Below, piece by piece: positions 1 through 7,751 of a stretch of 38,659 bases of DNA (positions within the stretch are counted from its first letter, which is position 1; every line of letters starts with the position of its first letter). A program made the position numbers and the translations under genes. The DNA comes from Nitrospinae bacterium RIFCSPLOWO2_12_39_16. Its GTDB lineage: Bacteria > Nitrospinota > Nitrospinia > UBA9942. The DNA is taken from NCBI GenBank assembly GCA_001805005.1, contig MHDO01000096.1, positions 1 through 38,659 on the forward strand, read 5' to 3'. The notes below the pieces were generated by a model, which saw only the letters and a list, made by a program, of their open reading frames with translations, did not search any database and was not told the origin of the DNA.

Positions 1-734
1 TCGGACTTTGAAAAAGAAGTTGGTATAATTTCGGCGGACTGTTTTTTCTCTACTTTTAAGGAAATCTCATTTTGTTTTTTTCCTGCTTCTCTTATCATTT
101 TTGTAATTATTGTTTTATTGAATTTTTCTGCTATTTCCAGTGGAGTCTTCTTACCTAAAGAAGGAAGTGTTGCTGTTATGGTTGTATCAGCTCCTTTTTC
201 TAAAAGTAAGCTCACAACACTTGCGCGACCAAAAATTACAGCAGAAGTCAAGGGGGTTGTGCCATCAGAAAGTGTTGCATTTATATCAGCCCCTTTTTCT
301 ATAAGTAAACGTACTATTTCAACATGCTCATTATATGTTGCATTATGTAAAGGTGTTGCACCAGTAAACAGTGTTGCATTTATATCAGCCCCTTTTTCTA
401 CAAGTAAACGTACTGATTCTAAACTGCCAGCAAATGCGGCAAGATGTAAAGGAGAGTGACCAACTTTACTTTTAGCGTTTACATCAGCCCCCTTTTCTAT
501 AAGTAAACGCACTATATTTGCATGGCCTTTAGACGCTGCTTCATGTAAAGGTGTGCTGCTATTTTTATCTCTTTTATTTACATCAGCTCTCTGCTCAAGC
601 AAGGCTTTAACGGCATTAATGTCACCTCTTGCTGCAGCAATATGTAATGGTGTTGCACACCCTGTCATCGCCATGCTCACAAGCAGTATAAAGATTATAC
701 TGATTGAAGAAATCAAATTACCCTTCATTTTCAT
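1..734 (-). CDS. Ankyrin-repeat lipoprotein, 3' end outside window (partial)
   Basis: Manual reverse translation: MKMKGNLISSISIIFILLVSMAMTGCATPLHIAAARGDINAVKALLEQRADVNKRDKNSSTPLHEAASKGHANIVRLLIEKGADVNAKSKVGHSPLHLAAFAGSLESVRLLVEKGADINA... ; open to position 1. Canonical TPLHxAA...VxLLLEKGAD repeats and lipobox-like MTGC. Absent from ORF track, probably because no stop is in the window. Confidence 0.9.
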   Translation of the reverse strand, partial: MKMKGNLISSISIIFILLVSMAMTGCATPLHIAAARGDINAVKALLEQRADVNKRDKNSSTPLHEAASKGHANIVRLLIEKGADVNAKSKVGHSPLHLAAFAGSLESVRLLVEKGADINATLFTGATPLHNATYNEHVEIVRLLIEKGADINATLSDGTTPLTSAVIFGRASVVSLLLEKGADTTITATLPSLGKKTPLEIAEKFNKTIITKMIREAGKKQNEISLKVEKKQSAEIIPTSFSKS

Positions 735-759
735 AACCCCACCCCCCATAAATCAGTTA

Positions 760-1089
760 TTACAAAGCAACTGCCAAACCCTCTGTTACTACTTCATCCA
801 AAAAACTCCCATCTTCTTTTGCAATAATCTCATCCTCTGTATATCCTATTGCCTCTATAGGTTCAAATACCCTTCCTGCAGCTAGACCAAGTATTTCAAG
901 CCTCTCTCTCAAGTTCTTACCCCTGAAGTCCTTAGAAATGACAATAATATCAATATCACTCCCTTCCCTTGGATGCCCTTTGGCGTAAGAACCGTAAATC
1001 ATTATCTTCTCAGGGGTAATTCCTAAATTTTTTAGCTCCTCAACATATCTCTTTATTATCCTTTTAATCTCTTGTCTTCTCTTAACCAT
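760..1089 (-). CDS. MNT-type minimal nucleotidyltransferase (antitoxin-like partner of HEPN)
   Basis: GSYAKGHPREGSDIDIIV (GSX10DxD nucleotidyltransferase motif); overlaps upstream HEPN gene by 34 nt. Confidence 0.85.
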   Translation of the reverse strand: MVKRRQEIKRIIKRYVEELKNLGITPEKIMIYGSYAKGHPREGSDIDIIVISKDFRGKNLRERLEILGLAAGRVFEPIEAIGYTEDEIIAKEDGSFLDEVVTEGLAVAL

Positions 1090-1448
1090 TTTATAACCTC
1101 CCTTGTCTTTTTAAGATAGCTCTTTGCAATAGTCTTTGAGTAAACTTCTACGAGCTTTTTAAAATCCTGCGGGTATCGGGTAGGGATACTGGCATTACTG
1201 ATTATGGAGATAAAATCATGCAGAGGCTGGGGTGGATTAACTTCACTGAGTTTCAAGAGGTAAATTAAATTGTGTGTCATGGGCGGTGTTTTTCCTGCAG
1301 CCTCTGAAACTATAGCCTTCAGCATCTTTTCTATAGCAAGATGGCACATAAAAACAACATATACATATCGTCCTGTCTTAAACATACATCCGGCTGTTTT
1401 AAGGTCGTATTTTACCATTTGAAGCCAGTTTTTAGTTTCTTTTCTCAT
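1056..1448 (-). CDS. HEPN-domain protein
   Basis: Small alpha-helical protein, NWLQMVKYDLKTA...GRYVYVVFMCHLAIEKMLKAIV...HNLIYLLKL...RYP; adjacent to and overlapping an MNT gene. Confidence 0.8.
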   Translation of the reverse strand: MRKETKNWLQMVKYDLKTAGCMFKTGRYVYVVFMCHLAIEKMLKAIVSEAAGKTPPMTHNLIYLLKLSEVNPPQPLHDFISIISNASIPTRYPQDFKKLVEVYSKTIAKSYLKKTREVIKWLREDKRLKG

Positions 1449-1633
1449 AAAATAGTCTTTCCTTTATTCTCTATCAAAAACATATATTATTTCTCTCCAC
1501 TTTCGGCATGGATAGAACATACAATAGCAAAAACTAATACGCTTTATTCGGCACTCATAATCCAACTTTCTCATCTTGTTTTATCTGCGTCCATCTGTGG
1601 TTGCTTATAATATGGAATTACTCTTTCCTCTTT

Positions 1634-3079
1634 TTATGGTTCTACTGTAACATAGTAGCCATATTCCCCCCTCTGGATGAGCAACAAGACGCTGCTCCCC
1701 TTTTTCGCCGATATGACTGCCTTTTTGAAATCCTTTATAGTCTCAACCTTTGCCTGATTTATCTGCCTCAGCACATCCCCAGCCTCTATACCTATCCTCC
1801 CGGCAGGACCCCCTTTTTCCACCTTTGATATTAATACACCTGAATCAGTAAAGAGTTGATATTTTTTAACTGCCTTGCTCGTTATCTCATCCACAGCTAT
1901 GCCGAGCCACTCAAGTGCAATTTCATCTGACAGTTCTTCAGGGATTGCCTGTGCTGTTACATTAACTGCAATCTTTTCACCATCCCTGAAAACAGTAATG
2001 CCTATTTTATCATTATGACCATAGCCATAAATCAGGTCATAGTAATCATCTATTGCCCTTATCGGTTTATTTCCGATGGAGATTATTATATCCCCTCTTT
2101 TTAATCCTGCCCTCTCCGATGGACCGCCTTTAAATGCCTGTGATATTATAACCCCTTTTGTATTTGAATAACCGAAAGACTTTGCTATCTGAGGAGTAAG
2201 CTCCTGGACAAATATACCTATCCACGCCTCATGGACTTCACCGTATTTGATTAAGTCATTGACTATCCTCTTTGCCCTGTCTATGGGCATTGCAAAGCCG
2301 ATCCCCTCAGCCTTTTGATATATGGCGGTATTTATGCCAATAACCTCGCCATTAATATTTAAAAGAGGACCCCCGCTGTTACCCGGATTTATGGATGCAT
2401 CAATCTGAATAAAATCGGAGTATATCCTGCCATCCTCACCCTTTATGCTCCTGTTTACAGCACTCACTATCCCTGTAGTAACAGTGTGTGAAAGTCCAAA
2501 TGGATTACCAATGGCAATTACACTCTCCCCTATCATGATATCGGCAGATGCTCCCATTTGGGCAAATGGCAGAGGTTTATCAGAATCTATTTTTATAATT
2601 GCAAGGTCAGAACGGGAGTCAGCCCCGACAAGATGTGCATCAAACTCCCTGTTGTCGCTTAAGGTAACCTTTATTGTTGATGCCCTTGATATGACATGCT
2701 CGTTTGTAAGTATATAGCCTTTTTGATTTATTATGACCCCTGAACCGAGGCTCTGTCTTTTATAGTCTTGCGGGGGGGAAAAGTCCTGAAAAAACTGGTC
2801 AAAAAACTCATCTCCTAAACCTGTGAACGGATTAGCCCTCTGGCGAATAACCTCTTCAGTATTTATGTTGACAACAGCAGGGCTTACCTTTTCAACTGCA
2901 ATTACAACAGGAGTTCTTCTTTCCTGTGCATGGACTGAGGGGAGAAGATAGAAGCAAGAAACAAGAAGCAAGAGACAAGAAAAAAACTTCCGTCTTCCAA
3001 CTTCTTGCTTCTCACTTCTTGCTTCTGTTTTTTTACTCCTTCGGTAGTGTGAACCCGATGTATCTTGTGCTTTTGCCAT
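1634..3079 (-). CDS. HtrA/DegP-family serine protease with two PDZ domains (second copy)
   Basis: Triad contexts TNEHVISRA, SDLAIIKI, GNSGGPL; two C-terminal PDZ-like regions; N-terminal signal-like segment FFSCLLLLVSCFYLLPSVHAQ. Confidence 0.9.
   Translation of the reverse strand: MAKAQDTSGSHYRRSKKTEARSEKQEVGRRKFFSCLLLLVSCFYLLPSVHAQERRTPVVIAVEKVSPAVVNINTEEVIRQRANPFTGLGDEFFDQFFQDFSPPQDYKRQSLGSGVIINQKGYILTNEHVISRASTIKVTLSDNREFDAHLVGADSRSDLAIIKIDSDKPLPFAQMGASADIMIGESVIAIGNPFGLSHTVTTGIVSAVNRSIKGEDGRIYSDFIQIDASINPGNSGGPLLNINGEVIGINTAIYQKAEGIGFAMPIDRAKRIVNDLIKYGEVHEAWIGIFVQELTPQIAKSFGYSNTKGVIISQAFKGGPSERAGLKRGDIIISIGNKPIRAIDDYYDLIYGYGHNDKIGITVFRDGEKIAVNVTAQAIPEELSDEIALEWLGIAVDEITSKAVKKYQLFTDSGVLISKVEKGGPAGRIGIEAGDVLRQINQAKVETIKDFKKAVISAKKGSSVLLLIQRGEYGYYVTVEP
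2943..3027. repeat. Word-iteration quasi-palindrome (GAAGCAAGAAG / CTTCTTGCTTC) at htrA-htrA junction
   Basis: gaagatagaagcaagaaacaagaagcaagagacaagaaaaaaacttccgtcttccaacttcttgcttctcacttcttgcttc. Confidence 0.85.
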
Positions 3080-4550
3080 CTCTTATTAAAAGAGTTACCA
3101 CATCGCCACCCTTTATATTTTTCACTACCTTTTTGTAATCGTCAAGATTCTTTATCTCTTTCCTATTCACTTCAATTATAATCTGCCCCCTTCTTGCACC
3201 TGATGTAAAAGCAGGGCTGCCGGGATTTACATCTACAATGATGACACCTTCTGTAGAATCTAAATTAAATTGCTGGCCAATCTCAGGGGTGATATTCTGG
3301 ACAAACAGCCCCATCTCCTCTTCCGGTTTTGCCTCGGCCACTTCTTTCTCCTCTTTCAGTGTCCCGACAGTTACATTAAATTTCTTCCTTGTCCCGTCTC
3401 TTATGATAACCATTTCTGCCTTTGATTCAGGCTTTACAAGGGCAACCAGTTTTGGAAGGTCTTCAACATTCTTTATCTTTTTACCATCAAACTCAACAAT
3501 CACATCGCCCCTCTTTATTCCCACTTTATCTGCCGGGCTGCCTTTAACCACATCCCCGACAAGGGCACCCTCACTCTCGGCAAGATTAAATGACTTTGCT
3601 ATTTCAGGGGTAACCTTCTGAATCATTACCCCAAGCCATCCTCTGGTAACGACACCCTTTTCCTTTAATTCCTTTAAAACAGGCTTTACTACATTAATCG
3701 GTATGGCAAACCCAATTCCTATATTTCCCGCCGTACCTCCTGCAGTAAATATTGCCGTATTTATACCGATTACCTCACCCTTTGTGTTTATAAGAGGACC
3801 ACCGCTGTTTCCCGGATTAATAGATGCATCAGTCTGGATGAAATCATCATAGGGCCCTGCCCCGATAACCCTCCCCTTTGCACTCACTATACCTGCAGTT
3901 ACACTCTGTCCGACGCCGAAGGGATTCCCGATGGCAACTACCCACTCTCCCACTTCAAGCATATCGGAGTCTCCTATCCTGACTATCGGAAGCTCCTCTT
4001 TTGACTCTATCTTGATAAGTGCAATATCGGTCTTCTGGTCTATACCTATAACCTTTGCGTCATACTCCTTGCCGTTTCCAAGAGTAACCTTTATCTTATC
4101 CGCCCTCTCAATCACATGATTATTTGTAAGGATATAACCGTCCTTATCTATGATGAACCCTGAACCGAGGCTCTGTCTCGGAATCTCCTGAGGCGGGGTC
4201 TCTCCGAAGAACCTGTCAAAGAAATCCTTAAATTGGTCCTCCTCACCGAAAGGAAAAGGTGTAGGACCCCTGAATCCCTTTTTCTGCTGATGCTTTATCA
4301 TCTGAGTTGTATTAATATTCACGACTGCAGGTTTTTCTTCTTTAACGATGTCTGCAAATGAACCACCTGCAGGTATTGCTGAAACACTCCCCGCAACAGC
4401 CTTTGAAGGCTCTACCGACCATTCATTCGGCTGGTAACCTGCCTTTTTGTCAATATAGCTGGAGATGTATCTTGCAAGGACTATGCTTGTTGTTAAAACA
4501 ACTATAGCCAGTGTTACCCTTGATAAAGATTTTAAAAATGTGTTTTTCAT
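3033..4550 (-). CDS. HtrA/DegP-family serine protease with two PDZ domains (first copy)
   Basis: N-terminal TM/signal; TNNHVIERA, TDIALIKI, GNSGGPL; two PDZ-like regions. Confidence 0.92.
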   Translation of the reverse strand: MKNTFLKSLSRVTLAIVVLTTSIVLARYISSYIDKKAGYQPNEWSVEPSKAVAGSVSAIPAGGSFADIVKEEKPAVVNINTTQMIKHQQKKGFRGPTPFPFGEEDQFKDFFDRFFGETPPQEIPRQSLGSGFIIDKDGYILTNNHVIERADKIKVTLGNGKEYDAKVIGIDQKTDIALIKIESKEELPIVRIGDSDMLEVGEWVVAIGNPFGVGQSVTAGIVSAKGRVIGAGPYDDFIQTDASINPGNSGGPLINTKGEVIGINTAIFTAGGTAGNIGIGFAIPINVVKPVLKELKEKGVVTRGWLGVMIQKVTPEIAKSFNLAESEGALVGDVVKGSPADKVGIKRGDVIVEFDGKKIKNVEDLPKLVALVKPESKAEMVIIRDGTRKKFNVTVGTLKEEKEVAEAKPEEEMGLFVQNITPEIGQQFNLDSTEGVIIVDVNPGSPAFTSGARRGQIIIEVNRKEIKNLDDYKKVVKNIKGGDVVTLLIRDGKSTRYIGFTLPKE

Positions 4551-4584
4551 TCTCTTCCTCCATAAAAAAACTTAATTTAAAAAT

Positions 4585-4614
4585 AGTATATCATACGGCA
4601 TTTTGAGATTGCAA
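4585..4614 (-). promoter_or_regulatory. Candidate sigma70 promoter of htrA pair
   Basis: Minus strand TTGCAA-N18-TATACT about 35-60 nt upstream of ATG at 4550, with GGAGGAAGAG SD. Confidence 0.5.
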
Positions 4615-4904
4615 AAATATTTTTAAATTTTGACAGGAACTGATGAATGGCCCCCTGGCAGGGCTGCAGGGAATCGTCAGGTTAAATCTTCCTTTTTTGG
4701 ATATTACCCTTGGAAATTAAAGCTGCTAAACATGAGGGGTGCAGTTCAAAAATCTCATAATGGTTTTACCTCTTCGCAAAAACTATAGTATTTTTCAGGG
4801 TTCAAAAGCATTACCTGTGTGTATAGTTGATACATATCTACTAAAGAATTTTAAATTGACAAAAATTAGTGGATTTGATAGCTTAAAATGTTAGTTTTTT
4901 TTAT

Positions 4905-4980
4905 GGGCCGCTAGCTCATTTGGTAGAGCACCGCCCTTTTAAGGCGGGTGTGCTGGGTTCGAATCCCAGGCGGCTCACCA
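4905..4980 (+). tRNA. tRNA-Lys (TTT), CCA encoded
   Basis: Acceptor GGGCCGC/GCGGCTC, anticodon loop CTTTTAA between CCGCC/GGCGG, TTCGAAT T-loop, 3' CCA. Confidence 0.97.
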
Positions 4981-5085
4981 CTAACTACAGTTATTGGTGA
5001 GTAGTGATTAGTGGTTAGTAAAAACAATTAAAAATAAAAGGTTATTAGTTATTGGTCTTTTGCCAACAACTAATGACTAATCACT
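4981..5085. repeat. Word-iteration quasi-palindrome (GTGATTAGTGGTTAGT / ACTAATGACTAATCAC) between two tRNAs
   Basis: ...ggtgagtagtgattagtggttagtaaaaac...gttattagttattggtcttttgccaacaactaatgactaatcact. Confidence 0.8.
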
Positions 5086-5093
5086 GTTTTTGT

Positions 5094-5171
5094 GTCCCCA
5101 TCGTCTAGCCCGGCCAAGGACATCGCCCTTTCACGGCGGTAACGGGGGTTCAAATCCCCCTGGGGACGCCA
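5094..5171 (+). tRNA. tRNA-Glu (TTC), CCA encoded
   Basis: Acceptor GTCCCCA/TGGGGAC, anticodon loop CTTTCAC between CGCC/GGCG, GGTTCAAAT T-loop, CCA. Confidence 0.95.
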
Positions 5172-5311
5172 ATAAATCCCCCCTGAAGTATCCTAAATAT
5201 TAGAAAATAATAGAAAAATTTTTAGTATATGAGGGAAGAAACAAGACATTCTATATGGAGTGAAAATATAGGGATATTCTCTATACAACACATATACAAG
5301 GCATCTTGAAA

Positions 5312-5458
5312 TCAGATAATGTTTTGCGAAGCTACTGATGTGGTCAGGAGGATAAAAATAATAATAGCTATTCCTGTTATAATTGCTATTATCAAGATAT
5401 TACCCAGAAATTCAAGAGTGCTGTAATCAAAATGATAGAAATCTATTCTCTTTATCAT
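5312..5458 (-). CDS. Small single-pass membrane protein, 48 aa
   Basis: MIKRIDFYHFDYSTLEFLGNILIIAIITGIAIIIFILLTTSVASQNII*; SD GGGAGGTG just upstream of ATG; below the ORF-track length cutoff. Confidence 0.65.
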   Translation of the reverse strand: MIKRIDFYHFDYSTLEFLGNILIIAIITGIAIIIFILLTTSVASQNII

Positions 5459-5515
5459 GATTTGCACCTCCCTTAAAGTTAAACAGGGATATTTATTTTA
5501 TTTGCTTTCACCTAT

Positions 5516-5544
5516 AATATAGGTTAAATGGTTAAAATTGTCAA
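5516..5544 (-). promoter_or_regulatory. Sigma70-like promoter for the 48-aa ORF
   Basis: Minus strand TTGACA-N17-TATATT. Confidence 0.65.
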
Positions 5545-5580
5545 TAGGTTATAAAATTGGTTAAAAAATTGGAGTTTCCT

Positions 5581-5715
5581 GACTTTTTAATCGAAGTCAA
5601 AGCGAAGCTTAGTATTTTTGAATATGTTGAGGTATTCTATAATCGTGTTAGAAAGAATTCTGCATTGGGCTATAAAAGTCCTGCAGAATATGAGAGGCTG
5701 CAGAATGCAGCTTAA
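5581..5715 (+). pseudogene. 3' remnant of IS3-family transposase (OrfB C-terminus)
   Basis: Reads ...IEVKAKLSIFEYVEVFYNRVRKNSALGYKSPAEYERLQNAA*, typical rve C-terminal (YNRxRxHSALGYxSPxEYE); followed by tgtccagtttttcggggaaagatc, resembling an IS3-type terminus. Confidence 0.8.
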
Positions 5716-5803
5716 ACTTAACAGAGTGTCCAGTTTTTCGGGGAAAGATCAATAGCTGACGCAATAACTGGATATTATCTGACACCTTATTTTTGCCCTA
5801 CAT

Positions 5804-6955
5804 ATGAACTATGAACTATTAATCATAACCGGTGAAGATTCGGGAGACCTCTATGGAGGGAATCTGGCGAGGGAGATAAAGAAACTCTCACCTGATATTA
5901 AAATCTCAGGTGTTGGCGGCAAATACATGAGGTCTGCCGGTGTTGATATGTTTTGTGATGTATTTGATATTTCAGTCGTAGGTTTCTGGGAGGTTATAGA
6001 AAAATTAGGCTTAATCAGAAGGCTTTATAAACAGGTAGTAGAAAGATTAGATAGTGGAAATGTTAAAGGTGTTGTTCTGATAGATTATCCTGGTTTTAAT
6101 CTCAAGATAGCAGAGGCTGCAAAAGAGAGGGGCATACCTGTATTCTATTATATAAGCCCACAGGTATGGGCATGGAGAAAGGGGAGGGTAAAGACCATAA
6201 AAAGATATGTTGATAAGATGATGGTAATTCTCCCATTTGAGAAAGAGTTTTATCAAAAGGAGGGAGTTGAAGTAGAATTTGTGGGACACCCATTGTTTGA
6301 GGTAATAAATCCTGCTTTAAATAAGGAGGGGATTTGCAAAGAATTAGGAATTGACAGCAAGCAGTTAATTTTAGGAATATTACCGGGGAGCAGAAAAAAA
6401 GAGATTGCCTATATACTTCCTGAAATTTTAAAAGCGTCAAGCCTTATAAAAGAGAAATATCCATCAGTTCAGTTCTTACTTCCCCTCTCTCAATCAATTG
6501 AAGAAGATTATTTGAAAAATTTTATTACCTCCGAGTATTCTCATATTAATGTTGTTAAAGGGAAAAACTATGATGTGATGAAGGTGTCAGACCTCCTTAT
6601 TACAAAATCCGGAACTTCTACACTTGAGGCAGCAATCATTGGTACTCCTATGATAATTGTTTATAAATCATCTTTTTTCTCTTATTATCTGGCAAAGGCA
6701 CTTGTAAATGTTACCTATGCAGGACTTCCTAATCTTCTTGCAGGAAAGGAAGTAGTACCAGAACTTTTGCAATACAATATGAATGCAAAAAATATTGCTG
6801 AAAAGGCAATATATTTTTTAGAAAAAAAAGACAGGCTTAAGCAGATGAAAGAGGAATTGAAAAATATCAGATATTCACTTGGTGAACAAGGTGCATCAAA
6901 GAGGACAGCAGAGATAATAGTTAATTTTATAAAGACAGGTCAAAAACTTAATTAG
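5804..6955 (+). CDS. lpxB: Lipid-A-disaccharide synthase
   Basis: ITGEDSGDLYGGNLAREIK, YYISPQVWAWRKGRVKTIKRYVDKMMVILPFEKEFY, GHPLFE, LPGSRKKEI. Confidence 0.95.
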   Translation: MNYELLIITGEDSGDLYGGNLAREIKKLSPDIKISGVGGKYMRSAGVDMFCDVFDISVVGFWEVIEKLGLIRRLYKQVVERLDSGNVKGVVLIDYPGFNLKIAEAAKERGIPVFYYISPQVWAWRKGRVKTIKRYVDKMMVILPFEKEFYQKEGVEVEFVGHPLFEVINPALNKEGICKELGIDSKQLILGILPGSRKKEIAYILPEILKASSLIKEKYPSVQFLLPLSQSIEEDYLKNFITSEYSHINVVKGKNYDVMKVSDLLITKSGTSTLEAAIIGTPMIIVYKSSFFSYYLAKALVNVTYAGLPNLLAGKEVVPELLQYNMNAKNIAEKAIYFLEKKDRLKQMKEELKNIRYSLGEQGASKRTAEIIVNFIKTGQKLN

Positions 6956-6989
6956 CTTCAAGTCTATCCGAATCCCCCCCTTTTTTTAT

Positions 6990-7080
6990 ACGAAAATGCA
7001 AATTTCAAATCTTAAATAATACTTTCGGAAATTGGAATTGGAAATTATTTGATTATTGATGCTTGGTTATTGGAATTTTC
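6990..7080. repeat. AT-rich word-iteration tract (AAATTGGAATTGGAAATT)
   Basis: gcaaatttcaaatcttaaataatactttcggaaattggaattggaaattatttgattattgatgcttggttattggaatttt. Confidence 0.5.
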
Positions 7081-7175
7081 CCCTCTTTTGTGAGCCAAAG
7101 GTTTATGAGTGTTTCATCCCTAATCTAAGATTTTAAATCATACCAAAAAACTTTTCATTTTTTTATCTTTTTTTC

Positions 7176-7203
7176 TTGACATTATCTGTCATGGTGGTAT
7201 ATT
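7176..7203 (+). promoter_or_regulatory. Promoter of dcw cluster (Pmra)
   Basis: TTGACA-N16-TATATT about 50 nt upstream of mraZ start. Confidence 0.65.
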
Positions 7204-7215
7204 TACACCAAGTTG

Positions 7216-7240
7216 TGGGATAAAGTGGGATAAAATAGGA
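7216..7240 (+). promoter_or_regulatory. MraZ-binding repeats (TGGGA x2 plus TAGGA, 10-bp period)
   Basis: tgTGGGAtaaagTGGGAtaaaaTAGGAg between promoter and mraZ. Confidence 0.75.
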
Positions 7241-7248
7241 GAAAGGGT

Positions 7249-7692
7249 ATGTTTATTGGACAATCTCTCCAATCTATTGATTCAAAAGGAAGACTGAGCA
7301 TCCCCTCAAAGTTTAGGGAGATACTTAACAGTAAATACGGTGGGAAATTGATTCTTACCTATCTTGAACCATACATTGTTGCCTATCCTACAGAGGAATG
7401 GATGGGGATAGAGGAAAGAATCGGGCATTTATCAACAATGCAAAAAGAGGTAGTGGATATAGTTCGTATAATATATTCTAATGCCTCCGAGTGTTCACTG
7501 GACAATCAGGGGAGGATACTTATACCGCCAACATTGAGAGAGTTTGCAAGACTTCAGAAAGATGTAGCAGTACTTGGTATAAGGAATAAAATTGAAATCT
7601 GGAGCAAAGACAAGTGGGATGAATTTAGAGAAGGGGTTAAGGAAAAAGTCAAGGCACTGCCCGATAAACTTATGGAAATTGGTTTTCTGTAG
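7249..7692 (+). CDS. mraZ: Transcriptional regulator MraZ
   Basis: SLQSIDSKGRLSIPSKFRE ... SLDNQGRILIPPTLREFA; first gene of dcw. Confidence 0.95.
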   Translation: MFIGQSLQSIDSKGRLSIPSKFREILNSKYGGKLILTYLEPYIVAYPTEEWMGIEERIGHLSTMQKEVVDIVRIIYSNASECSLDNQGRILIPPTLREFARLQKDVAVLGIRNKIEIWSKDKWDEFREGVKEKVKALPDKLMEIGFL

Positions 7693-7747
7693 TTTATAAA
7701 GTTCATAAAGTTTAATTTTTTCAACTTTATAACCTTATGAACTTTTA
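7690..7747. repeat. Word-iteration quasi-palindrome (AAAGTTCATAAAGTT / AACTTTATAA..TTATGAACTTT) at mraZ-rsmH junction
   Basis: gtttataaagttcataaagtttaattttttcaactttataaccttatgaactttt. Confidence 0.8.
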
Positions 7748-7751
7748 ACTT

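Noticed and set aside
118-885. Plus-strand ORFs 118..459 and 553..885
   Set aside because: Antisense to the ankyrin lipoprotein gene (periodicity is inherited from the ankyrin repeats) and to the MNT gene.
4620-4900. Possible structured ncRNA (SRP, 6S or tmRNA) between htrA and tRNA-Lys
   Set aside because: No recognisable conserved core of any of these RNAs by eye; would need an Infernal/Rfam scan.
7690-7747. Interpretation of all quasi-palindromes as rho-independent terminators
   Set aside because: Most lie between co-directional genes of an operon, have long imperfect AT-rich arms and lack a consistent 3' T tract; only 37862-37898 meets terminator criteria.
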